A stretch of DNA of 64,000 bases from Palaemon carinicauda (Eukaryota; Arthropoda; Malacostraca; Decapoda; Palaemonidae). A program made the translations under genes and the position numbers. Positions 41,740 to 52,973 of the stretch are shown piece after piece (position 1 is the stretch's first letter; every line of letters starts with the position of its first letter). The notes below the pieces were generated by a model, which saw only the letters and a list, made by a program, of their open reading frames with translations, did not search any database and was not told where the DNA came from. The stretch is from NCBI RefSeq assembly GCF_036898095.1, contig NC_090739.1, positions 61,258,662 through 61,322,661 of the forward strand, in the 5' to 3' direction.

Positions 41740-42850
41740 GCAGACTAAAACCTGATAACAATGCCCTCAACCTTCTGCTACCTGTCCAAAAAGGAGCCTG
41801 AGGTTAGACCAGCTGTTGTGTAGCCACCACAGAGCGATAGAAAACGTATCGAAACTCCTGTGGGTCACGCCCTGCAGGAAGCGGGCTGAGAAGGTCATTA
41901 GACGCTCCCAGACTCCAGCTTGTAGCACCTGCGTCACAGAGTAGTATTACTCGAAGGCGAGGGACGTTGCGATGTATCCGACATCGTGCTGTAGGGCGAC
42001 GTGACGGGGGAGGGTCTGGAGTCAGGTCGAGATGAATGTCCTTGAGTCCGAGCTGAAGAGGTATACTAGTGACTCTCCCCCGTGTCCTTCTTGTGCTCCC
42101 AAACCGGCTGCAACTGAGGACAAACTGCAGCTGTTCCCAAAGCTAACCTCTCGATTCCTTTACTGGCAAGAAGGAGAAGGTTTTGGGACATCAGATACAG
42201 AATGGTGACTCGAAATCTTGAAGGAATTGGACCGAAGGGCCGGGACCCCAAGATTCTGAGTCTAGCCAACAACTCAGGAGTGAACCTGAATGTTGCCTTC
42301 CCCCATTCCTTAGAAAGGGCGGAGCCGTACGAGACCAAGAAGATTGCTTACACACTGGCCACGGCCAGAGTGAGCAGGAGCCCCAAGACGGAATACGATC
42401 AGAGGCCTGACGTAAAGGGTCTTGAGAAGATCTCTTAAGGGACTAAAAAGTCCGAGCCATGCTCCAAGTTGGAGGTCTCACTCCGACTAGGGCAGGGACG
42501 TTCGCAGCTTCGCATGAGCGAGGAAAGGTTCAGCGGGAAGGAAAAAGTTATTCCTTTAAGCCTGAAGGTCAGGGAAAGGCTGAGCGACAGCCTTCATTGC
42601 CGAGAGCGGAAAGGAGTTTCCTCCCGCCGAAAGGCAATAAGTTCGTTATTGCTGAAGAAGAGGCCTCAAGGGAAGAGGTATATCTCCCACGACACCAACC
42701 ATCGAAGACTCTCCACTTCGCCTTGAAGACCCCTGCGGATGACTATCGCAGATGACGCGACCTCCGTCCCGCGACTGTAGCGGGTTGTCTCTTCTTGAGG
42801 AGGAGGCGTAGTGTCTCCAGGCGTGAAGCCGAAGCGACGCCCCGCCTCGT
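41740..42850 (-). pseudogene. Tyrosine recombinase remnant of A3
   Basis: Recognised by alignment with A1, A2 and A4 at DNA level. The His-x-x-Arg region lies near 41960-41990, with 'gacatcgtgctgtagggcg' corresponding to the RAHDVRG-coding stretch, now altered. The stretch KEWGKATFRFTPELLARLRILG (42066-42338) is the degraded counterpart of WGEVTFRFVPEFVAKTQNPG. Stops and frameshifts occur in every part, and the first catalytic block can no longer be read. This is the most decayed YR of family A. Confidence 0.6.
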
Positions 42851-44640
42851 AAAAGATGTTGCAGTGTGGTTGTTCGAGTAGCCTGTGCCGTGGGAGAAGC
42901 TCTCCCGGGAGTTCCGTCAGGGGATGCAGAGGGTCCGGAAACCGTTCTGCGCATAGTCCCAGTGGAGCTCTCAGGGCCATTGAAAGGTTGACAGACAACC
43001 TGGTCTTGGTGAGAGCCATTCTCAACAGACAACAAAGGAGGGAAGACGCAGGCGTCAATGTTGTCCCACCATCACCGGAATGCATCTTGCCAGAGTCTCG
43101 GGGTCTGAGACTGGGGGGAAGAACAGCGGAAGCTTGAGGTTCCAAGCTGTCGCGATCAGGTCCCCCAGACCAGGACTTGCTGGTTACTCAAGGCCAAAGA
43201 CCCCCAGGTACACTCTCTCTACGAGGCTCTGCTCGGATAGACGGAGAGAACATTCCTCTGCCCGGAATGAGAGAGCCGATGGTGGTATTGAGAGGATCTC
43301 AAATCATCTCAGTATCTCTACTGCAAGAAGTGAAGGTGTGAAAATGCGTCCCCTGCTGGTTAGAACACGCCAGTACCATGAAGTCGACGCGCACGGAGCG
43401 ACTCGGCAGGAGCTGTAGGATCTGTAGAGGGGCCAGACTACGGCCCCTAAGCCTGCCTGAATGATGGAGAGGTATCCTTCAGGTCCTGCCCATAGGCCTG
43501 GACTGGAACATGCCCCCCCCCCCCCTTTTCTTTGACGAGTCCGAGAACAGCATAAAAAATGTGGGGAAAGGACGAGAATATCCACTCCCATCAAGAGGTT
43601 CCATAGGTCAACACCCATTGCAGGTCTAATCGTTCCGCTGGTCCCATAGGGGCCAGAAAGTCCGGTTTATCGTTGTTTTGAAACCACCGGAACTTGGGCC
43701 GCCCCACAGGGAACTTATCCTGAGGCGACCGTTCGGAACTTTAGACGGGTCAATGAGGAAAAGAGAACTAGGAAACGTTCCAAGGTAGGGCTGAAAGCTC
43801 TGCTTGACTGAGAACAGGTACTGCGATTCTCCTCAGCCTTGCCACAGTCAACTGAAGGGAAGGTTCAGAGGAGGCGGCAACAGAATCTGGCGTCCCAAGG
43901 CGGTCACCCATCCAAGTACCGACCAGACCCGACGTTGCTTAACCTCGCTGGACGGACGAGAAGCGGGGTTTCCAACGTGGTAAGGCCGTTGACTCAATAT
44001 CATGGCTAGATACTCCAGATGTTGAGGCAGAAGAGAAGGCTCCTAGCAAAATACCATGAACCCCCACTCATGGTAAGCATACGGAAGCTTGTCCCGGCGC
44101 TGAAGAAGGTCGAACCCGAGCCTACCAGAGTTGACCAGACCTCCAAAAGGCAAAGGAGGCGGAAGCCTGCACCTGAGCGGCCATGAGGAAAGCAGGGAGA
44201 GTTCTCTAGGGAAAAAAACCTGCGATGCCACGGCGGGATCGCCACACTGCATCTTAAGCAGGAATACCTGTAGTCTAGGCTGAATTCCACGAGCTTCCTG
44301 GAAGATGGATGGAATGGAAACTGAAAGTACCCGTCCTTCCGATCCAGGGCCTAAGGAGTCCTGTCGCCTCGTTACCAGTCTGATCGATTCTGCTGTTCCA
44401 TGCTGGACGAAGTTTGTTCGACAAACTTGATCAGGGCTGAGAGGTCGACTACGGAACTCCCGTCTCAGATACTTCCTTACAAGAAAGGATCGACTGAAGA
44501 AGCCGGGGGTGAAGCCGTCGACGATCCAAAGGAGGACCTTCTCCTAAGGCATGGACCAATCTGCCCAAACGGGCAAAACTCTTGCCGACCCTATGGCATA
44601 GGGGTTCAGAGACACTGAATTCGCTGACAGAGACGGCAGG
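42850..44640 (-). pseudogene. RT/RNase H remnant of A3
   Basis: From 3' to 5' on plus: the end of the protein (TKTRLSVNLSMALRAPLGLCAERFPDPLHPLTELP, about 42900-43040), RNase H with a C-run at 43513-43524 in place of the codons for GWGA after SKK, and scattered RT blocks towards 44640. Palm motifs cannot be read in any frame. The gene is interrupted at 43876-43993 by a 5S rRNA-like sequence. The poly-C at the RNase H Gly/Trp codons repeats what is seen in A1. Confidence 0.6.
43876..43993 (-). rRNA. 5S rRNA-like sequence (pseudogene or SINE head)
   Basis: Read on minus from 43993, the sequence begins 'gtcaacggccttaccacgtt', continues with the box A/intermediate region 'ttaagcaacgtcgggtctgg' and box C 'gtacttggatgggtgaccgc', and ends 'ccagattctgttgcc' at 43876. 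This follows the known animal 5S rRNA in order and length (118 of about 120 nt), with scattered changes, for example in the loop around 43955. No T-run terminator follows. It sits inside the RT region of DIRS copy A3; neighbouring A copies lack it. It is either a retroposed 5S pseudogene or the head of a 5S-derived SINE. Confidence 0.87.
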
Positions 44641-45760
44641 CGCGATATCCTTGGCTGATCACAGAGATTGTGCAGGAATGGGCATCGGGAAGCTGTCATC
44701 CGGATGAGTAACCTTAGGCATCCTCCCAGCGTGAAACCTGCAAGGGGGGGGTGCCAATCCTAGAGTTCGTGAACTCTGCCGCTCCCTCTAGGACTAGCCT
44801 ATGCTCCCCCGGGAGAGCCTCCCGTGCCACCTGTTCCTGACAGGAGGGAACTGCTATTGGACACCTTGTCTCAGTTGTCGTAGCCAGTCCGATAACTTAG
44901 GCCGACGTGGCTGAAAGAAAGAGGCGCTGGAGCCTTGCAGGGTCTGGAAGAAAGAGCCTTGGATGAGTGAAAACGGAAGTCGACTTCCTCCGCACAACCG
45001 CTGTCTATGTCTCTGTCCTTGGGCACAAACAAACTCTTCTCAAGGATGGAAGGGTGTCTGAGGTTGTCGACATCCACGGATGAGACACCCGAAAGGAAGC
45101 CCTCGGTCATTGCGTCCAGATGGTCCAACATCGAGCTTGCCCGCAAGTTAGATACTTGACGACGAAACGCCAAGCTGCTTGAGCATGAGAGGAGGAAAGT
45201 ACCCATGACCTTCCTGTAGCTTCCTTGAACAAAACCTCGGGTCGCAACCGAGGAGGGAAAGGACCTGGTAAGCCCCTTTCACGAGATGGAGAAGAGGAAG
45301 GGGTAAACCAGTCACCCCTTGGCCGATGGAGAAATCTCGAACGGAAAGCCCCCGGCAAAAACCCCTCCAGGGAATGACGGGGAAGGGCCAACCCAGGTTC
45401 TGGAAAGAAGAATGTTGCTCAGACCTCCCTAAAGATTCTTCCTGTTCTTGCATGTGCCATGCTCTGCATTTACGGGGTGAGGCCGTGTTCTGGAAATACG
45501 CTCCAGAAGACTCGCCAGGCTGCGAAACCCCAAAGGGAATCGCGGTCGCAATCGCCCTGGCGCTCGCGCGATGGTAAATCAATGGTTTGCGCGTGGGCGA
45601 ACGAGGAAGCGCCCATGCGCGGGCACGCAGGAACCGAACAAAGGTGAGCGAAGGAGTGCAGAAGGAGGGCGAGCGTGGTAGGAAGGGCGGGAGCTGGAGG
45701 TCGGCGAGCGATAACCCATAGGCGACCAATGGATACTGCAAGAATTAGGCCGACGTTCGC

Positions 45761-46078
45761 GCGAAGAAACACCGTAGGTTCGCGCGATGGAACACCGTCA
45801 GTTCGCGCGACGGAACACCGTCGGTCCGCGCGACGGAACACCGTCGGTCCGCGCGACGGAACACCGTCGGTCCGCGCGACGGAACTCCGTCGGTCCGCGC
45901 GACGGAACTCCGTCGGTCCGCGCGACGGAACTCCGTCGGTCCGTGCGACGGAACACCGTCGGTCCGCGCGACGGAACACCGTCAGTACGCGCGACGGAAC
46001 ACCGTCCGTGCGACGGAACACCGTCCGTGCGACGGAACACCGTCCGTCCACGCGATGGAATACCGTTGGTTCGTGCGC
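45761..46078. repeat. 23-bp minisatellite, 14 units
   Basis: Fourteen head-to-tail units of consensus 'gacggaacaccgtcggtccg' plus 'cgc'. Two units (11 and 12) are shortened to 19 bp by the same 4-bp loss. Each unit holds an inverted repeat GACGG/CCGTC, so single strands could form a row of small hairpins. The period is not a multiple of three, so both strands read as a 23-residue protein repeat over three units. Confidence 0.92.
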
Positions 46079-46984
46079 GGGCGAACATTGGAGAGCATGT
46101 GCGCGGTCGCGCATGAGCGTAGACGTGCAGGCACGTGGGCGTGCGGTCGCGCATGAGCGTAGACGTGCAGGCACGTGGGCGTGCGGTCGCGCTGGCACGT
46201 GGGCGTGTGGACGCGCAGGCACGTGGGCGTGCAGGTGAGCGCAGGCGGTCGGGAGACCGATGACGCGTAGGCGGGCGATGGCCCGTAGGAGAGTGAAGGC
46301 GCGTTGGCAAGCGATGGAGCGTCGGCAAGCGATGGCGCGTCGGCAAGCGACGGAACGTTGGCGAGCGGTGGTGAGTTAACAAAACGCTAGCGCGCAGGTG
46401 AAGAATCGCGCGGGCGCGTAGGCGATTGCCAACGCGAGAGACACTAGTGATGGTTAGCGCGCATCGCGCTAACAGAAGGCGCGCAGGTGCATCACAAAGG
46501 TGAGCGCTGAAGCAAGCTGTTAATCAGGCGATCCTAGGCGGTCAGAAAACCATTGGCGCCCATTGGTGCGTGGCAAAAAAGGGCGCGCAGATGTGCGCTG
46601 GTGATTGAAGAAAGCTGGCGCACAGAAGGACAGAAGTAAAGGTGAGCGCTGGCGAGCAGGAGGAAGATCTACGGCAAGACTCAGCTACCGGAGATCGTGG
46701 TCCACAGCAGGCGAGCGCTAGATCGCTACTGATGGTGTTCAGGAACTGACACGCGTGGCAGATCGATGGCGATCGTTGACGCGTAGGAGATCGCTGACGA
46801 GCAGGTGAACGTTGACGCGTCTAAGGTCGATGGCGAGCTAGTGATCTCTGGCGAGCAGAAGGCAACGAGTGGAAGCCTGTGCGTAGAAGAAGAGTCCTTG
46901 ACCAAGACCTGAACCGAAGTTCTAGATCGCGAGGGCAAACGTGAGCGCACAGGGCGCGTAACAGGAACCAACAGGAACAGCAGA

Positions 46985-47155
46985 GATGATCATCATGAGA
47001 GCGCTGACGAACAGGAGAGCGCTGACGAACAGGAGAGCGCTGGCGAACAAGAGAGCGCTAGCGATCAGGAAAGCGCTAGCGATCAGGAAAGCGCTAGCGA
47101 TCAGGAAAGCGCTAACGATCAGGAAAGCGCTGATGAGCAGGAGAGCGCCTGTGCG
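46985..47155. repeat. 18-bp tandem repeat, about nine units
   Basis: Units of the form 'gagcgctgacgaacagga' with substitutions (gctagcgatcagga in the middle group). The period keeps the reading frame. It lies in the same gag region of A3 as the 23-bp array. Confidence 0.85.
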
Positions 47156-47289
47156 CTAACACTGAGCAGGAGCAGGAGAGCGCCTGTGCGCTAACACTGA
47201 GCAGGAGAGAACACAGCAGAAGGGCGCGCAGGGGAACCCTGACACGCAAGGGAAGAACCCTCGTGGGAGGCAACCCTTTGCCCCGAAGG

Positions 47290-47425
47290 GATCGTTATCC
47301 GTCGGGAGACTGATGTCCGTCGGAAGACCGTTGTCTGTCCGCCGGGAGACTGATGTCCGTTGGAAGACCGTTGTCCGTCGGGAAGACCGTTGTCCGTCGG
47401 GAAGACCGTTGCCCGTCGGAAGATG
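47290..47425. repeat. 19-bp tandem repeat in A3 gag
   Basis: Units such as 'gaccgttgtccgtcgggaa', five to seven copies with variation. Not frame-preserving. Confidence 0.8.
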
Positions 47426-47999
47426 AGGTCAGACTGCTGTCCATCTGCACCAGGGGGGGAAGATCAAGAAGAAGGAGTTGTAGGCTGCATACGGAGATTC
47501 AAAAAGGCGCCTCTTAGCACCCTTATAGGGAGATGGGAGGCCCTTACGACGAGGCGGACAGTGAGCCTTACGGCGAACAGCAACAACAGCAGAAGAATCC
47601 TCCGAAGAGGAGTCTCTATGAGTGTACTCTCTCGCGAACGAAAGAGAAACACTTCGTAGAAGAGACTGGTCAGCCAGTGACCTAAAAGAAGCAATCCTCT
47701 AAAGAGGGGCTCCTGCAGTTGCCCAGCCCCTTGAGCGAAACTGCAGGTGCGACCGCTCAGCACCAAGAGCATAGTCGCACGAAAAAAAGGCAAGAGAAGA
47801 ACTCCTCAAAAGGGGAAAAACTCAAGCCTGGACAGGAAAAACTTCCCTCAGAAGGAAAGTTACCCACCCAAGGAGGCGAGCCTCCTGAGAGTTCTAAAAT
47901 GAACTGGAGAGCTGTCAATCATCACGGGAGTACTTCCAGTAGGAGACACGCCCCTGATGAAAATCCATAGGGGAGGCAGCAACAGCCGAATCCCCAGGC

Positions 48000-48929
48000 C
48001 TCAACAAGACAGCTCATTCCGTTGCCATATTACAGAAACGAACTAGATCGGTAACTGCAAAAAAATAAAACAAAAATCATTAGTACACAATCATTCCCCC
48101 GGGAAGGCTCCGAAGAGGAATCCCGAGGGAAAGGAACACAAGAATTACACAACAGGCACATGCCCTCACAACCACTTACACTCACGGAAGGAGAGCTGTA
48201 ACCAAAACAGAATTATAACAATTATAATTATGTAACTATGTAATTATGTAATATAAAAATGAATGATCACTATAGAAAGAACGAAAACCCCGAAAGGAAT
48301 CGTTCTACAAAGCTGAAAAATCAACAAATACAATTAGATTCATAAACTAATTGAGACAAAACGTACGGCGTAGCAAACCCCCCCCCCCCCCCCCACACGG
48401 GAAGGAAGCTACAAAAGGTGTAGTAACATAGTAAAAGGGAGAACGACCTCAAGAGAGAGAGAGAGAAAGACCGAAGTCAAACTTGATCGCAACCCATAAA
48501 ATTACACCGTGGAGGCCTAAACTGCCGAGGGCTCCACAGAGATATCGTACACTACACACACAAGCACAAACTCTGAAAAGGAAACTTACTGATTTCTATA
48601 CTCAAATATATATACAAACATGAAAAAATGTTTACAGTACATACATATTGAGTAAAAAAAAAGTAAGTGATTAAGTAAAGACAAAACAAACAATGGCTGC
48701 CAAGCGAGGACAAAGACAGAGACGTCTGTCCAAGTCCAAGCCAAAAGTGAAAGTGAGCTTCACCGGTGTGTGAGGGGGGGGAGGGGTAGCTAGCTACCAC
48801 TCCCCTACTCCCCCGCTAACTAGCGCGGGGGTAATACACCCTCGTTAAATTCTAATGGCTCGCCATTTCAGCTACGCTAAAAGTAAACCCAATGTAAATA
48901 GCGTGGTTTGTATTTCGGTTACGGAACAA
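48000..48929 (-). repeat. A3 5' region and left ITR
   Basis: Matches the dispersed A1 sequence at 11805-11914, 21043-21734 and 30524-30828 ('ccgaagaggaatcccgaggg', 'cagaattataacaattataa'). A C16-17 tract lies at about 48379-48395. The ITR proper ends 'acggaacaa' at 48929. Confidence 0.75.
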
Positions 48930-49234
48930 TTGTATTTTGCATAGATAAAAGTATTTACATACAAGTGAATTATTTAGGTCTTCTTCAATTATTCATATAC
49001 AGGTATATCTGTCCATCTGTATACGGTAGCCCATCTTTTTGTACCTGTCTATCCATGGATATACATACATACAGTACATACATATATTCACACTTATGCG
49101 AGAGAGGAATAAAATGTGGAAAAGAACTCTTCCTTATGTCTGTATAAGAGAATATATTATAATATAAAATATTAGAAAATAAGATAAAGGAAGTAACAGA
49201 AAAAGGAATGACACACATACATACACAAAATGGG

Positions 49235-49238
<4 letters not shown>
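48930..49238. other. Unassigned DNA between A3 and TA repeats
   Basis: About 310 bp, AT-rich, with no gene or element signature. It is presumably the interior of the old piggyBac-type element or DNA that replaced it. Confidence 0.45.
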
Positions 49239-49333
<95 letters not shown>

Positions 49334-49457
49334 CTTGCATATACAGACTGATATACAAATTACCGGTACCCATTGTCCCAATATGATGAAAAATTAACAT
49401 CCCAGAAAATATTTAAATTCTTGCCTTCCTTTTAGTACCATATGTATGTATGTATAA

Positions 49458-49538
<81 letters not shown>
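49239..49538. repeat. (TA)n microsatellites
   Basis: Two long runs at about 49239-49334 and 49463-49538, separated by about 130 bp of ordinary sequence. The second run supplies the TA target of Tigger derivative T2. Confidence 0.95.
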
Positions 49539-49541
<3 letters not shown>

Positions 49542-49803
49542 TGAGCCCTCGCTACTTCACGGTTCGACCATCGCGGATTCACCACTTCGCGGATTTTTTT
49601 CATAACGCATGTATATATATATATCGCGGATTTTCCGGAAATTTCGAAAATACCGCGATGTGACCGATGGTGCGAGATTGGAAAAAGTAAGGAAAATTGA
49701 ATCATGATTGATTTTCAATATAAATGAAACTTTGAGGAGCAACAAAGATATAATTTGTTAGAGAGATAGAGAGAGGTAAGGAATGGGAGGTAGTGAAAAG
49801 TAG

Positions 49804-49851
<48 letters not shown>

Positions 49852-50304
49852 TGTGTGTGTGTGTGTTGTTTTAAATGTAATAAACAAAAAAATTTGATAG
49901 GTTATAACACATTGGTGCTTATGTAATATCAACCGTATACTGTAGACGGTTTGAATAAGTTAAGAAATGGTATTAACGATACTTTGTTAGTGTATTCGTA
50001 CACTCTCAAGAGCGGCAGCTAGACGTCAGCTGATCTAATCACAGCCAAAAGTAAAACAAAAAGAAGTCAACAATACTCGATTTTTAAAACACACCCGAAA
50101 TTTAAAAACAAAAGTACATGCTTTCTTAATGTGCAATTAACTACTGTATTTAAAGAGTAGCAATTTTCTAGAATAAAATGATGTTTCCCTAAAAATAGTG
50201 GTTTGCTGATGAAATCGGATGCCGTATTTTTAGCAACGATTGAAATGGATGTAAATTCGGCATAACTTCATCCTTATGTAAGTATTGTATAACACGAAGA
50301 GAGA

Positions 50305-50368
<64 letters not shown>

Positions 50369-50569
50369 ATGAATCAGCCGTTGTAATCATGGCGTGTTTT
50401 TGTTTCGTGAGAATTTCATTGCCACGACTATAACAACAACATACTGTACTGAACTTTACAGTATTATACAGACTACTGTAATATGATAAAGTAAAATATT
50501 TGTAATAACCTATTTTATATGAAATGGGGCTATTTTTTTGTTTAAAATTTTCATTTACGTACGTAAAAC

Positions 50570-50625
<56 letters not shown>

Positions 50626-51266
50626 AATTGTTTTCCTGCTTTGCTACGTATGTATGATTTTATATAGATACGGTGAATAATATTTGTAATAACATATTTT
50701 CTAAAAGCCTTTACTGTAATATCATTATTTATCACTTTCATCATGCGCGTTAAATGCCTTCGTTTATTTACTGAGCGTACTTCATGACGCCATCGTTTCA
50801 GGCGGCGTCATAAAGAAAAACATTTCATTTGAAAGTCCTAAGAAAAATTAAGTAAAACATTGGTAATAACAAAATCAACATACTGTACTGAATAATCAAT
50901 ATAATCGATGCAAAAACTAACCTATACACAGATGTGTAAATGCGTTTGTTTCTTCATTATGATCAGAGATAAACGTAAACAAAACATTGGTTGCCATTTT
51001 TTATCGTGCTTTTTGGCGTGTTTAGGAAACGCATGATATAAAATCGCCTTTAATATTTGTGCCTGTTTTAGTTTAGGGTACTGTAATACATGCATTAAGT
51101 GTTCTGTACATTAAAGGGTAGTTTGTTAACAGTACTACGTACAAGGGAAGGTTTTAAAAGTCTGAATATACATGTTAAATAAATACGTAAATATGGTGTC
51201 ACTACTTCGCGGATTTTCACCTATCGCGGTCGGGTCTGGAACCTATCTACCGCGATAAACGAGGGC

Positions 51267-51272
<6 letters not shown>
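49539..51272 (+). mobile_element. Tigger deletion derivative T2
   Basis: The left end CAGTGAGCCCTCGCTACTTC at 49539 and the right end (inverse, last base changed G to A) at 51272 match the Tigger at 31555-35311. It is flanked by TA within (TA)n. It has no transposase; the interior is a (GA)n-bounded block (49806-50368) followed by about 0.7 kb matching Tigger 34540-35300, including (CT)n at 50574-50622. Non-autonomous, presumably moved by Tigger transposase in trans. Confidence 0.88.
49806..50368. repeat. Module bounded by two (GA)n microsatellites
   Basis: (GA)n at 49806-49850 (with (GT)n to 49866) and at about 50300-50368. The DNA between is the inverse of 13445-13898 in the 12418-15089 element. 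This shared block is the only interior part of T2 not found in the autonomous Tigger copy. Confidence 0.75.
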
Positions 51273-52232
<960 letters not shown>

Positions 52233-52243
52233 TGTATATATGC

Positions 52244-52590
52244 AAAATGATATTTTAATTATAAAATAAATTTTTGAATATACTTACCCGGTGAATATAT
52301 AGCTGCAACTCTGTTGCTCGACAGACAAACTCTACGGAAAAAACTCGCCAGCGATCGCTACACAGGTTGCGGGTGTGCCCAACAGCGCCATCTGTCGACC
52401 AGATACCCAGCTCTTATGTAAACAAAGACTCAATTTTCTCCTCGTCCCACTGCGTCTCTATTGGGGAGGAAGGGAGGGTCATTTAATTTATATATTCACC
52501 GGGTAAGTATATTCAAAAATTTATTTTATAATTAAAATATCATTTTTAAATATTTAACTTAGCCGGTGAATATATAGCTGATTCACACCC
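52244..52590 (-). repeat. B2 right ITR plus ICR
   Basis: Arms 'aaataaatttttgaatatac' (about 52265) and the inverse near 52509-52530. The inner arm continues 'aaatatttaacttagccggt', the complement of the lITR tip at 57857-57880. Confidence 0.82.
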
Positions 52591-52973
52591 AGGATGGTGG
52601 GTAGAGACCAGTAAAATATGTTTACATTTTATGAGCTAAGAGTTTTTTATTTCATTTTAGAAGTTATCAAAATAACAAAAACAAAATAAATAGGTACCTG
52701 GTAAGGAAGTCGACTTGAACAATTACTCTGCCTTTTAAGTACGTCTTCCTTACAGAGCCTCGCGATCCTCTTAGGATGCTGATCGACCCCTAGGAGCTGA
52801 AGTATCAAGGGTTGCAACCCATACAACAGGACCTCATCAAACCCCTAATCTAGGCGCTCTCAAGAAATGACTTTGACCACCCGCCAAATCAACCAGGATG
52901 CGAAAGGCTTCTTAGCCTTCCGGACAACCCATAAAAAACAACATTTCAAGAGACAGATTAAAAGGATAAGGAA

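Larger units (their letters stand above)
44700..47990 (-). pseudogene. Gag-like gene remnant of A3 with repeat arrays
   Basis: The C-terminal part near 44871-45206 has SLFVPKDRDID, the counterpart of FEPKDV in A1. Most of the rest is composed of tandem arrays: 23-bp units (45761-46078), 'gcacgtgggcgtgcggtcgc' repeats (about 46080-46240), 18-bp units (about 46985-47150) and 19-bp units (about 47290-47425). Long frames on both strands across these arrays are by-products of CG-rich repeats without stops, not genes. The 5' portion near 47580-47700 resembles the corresponding part of A1 (about 9420-9480, 'ccgaagaagagtctctatga'). Confidence 0.5.
40972..48929 (-). mobile_element. DIRS family A copy A3
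   Basis: It starts 'atgacaaattcgaag' at 40972 and ends 'acggaacaa' at 48929, about 7.96 kb. No other transposon interrupts it, apart from a 5S rRNA-like insert at 43876-43993. On minus: lITR and 5' region (about 48000-48929), gag (about 44700-47990), RT/RNase H (about 42900-44640), YR (about 41740-42850), ICR/rITR (40972-41320). All genes are heavily degraded. It serves as the uninterrupted reference for the insertions that split A1. Confidence 0.82.

Noticed and set aside
45675..46382. Long overlapping open frames on both strands in CG-rich DNA
   Set aside because: They are built entirely from the 23-bp repeat and related CG-rich units that lack stop codons. The frames lie on both strands and match no domain.
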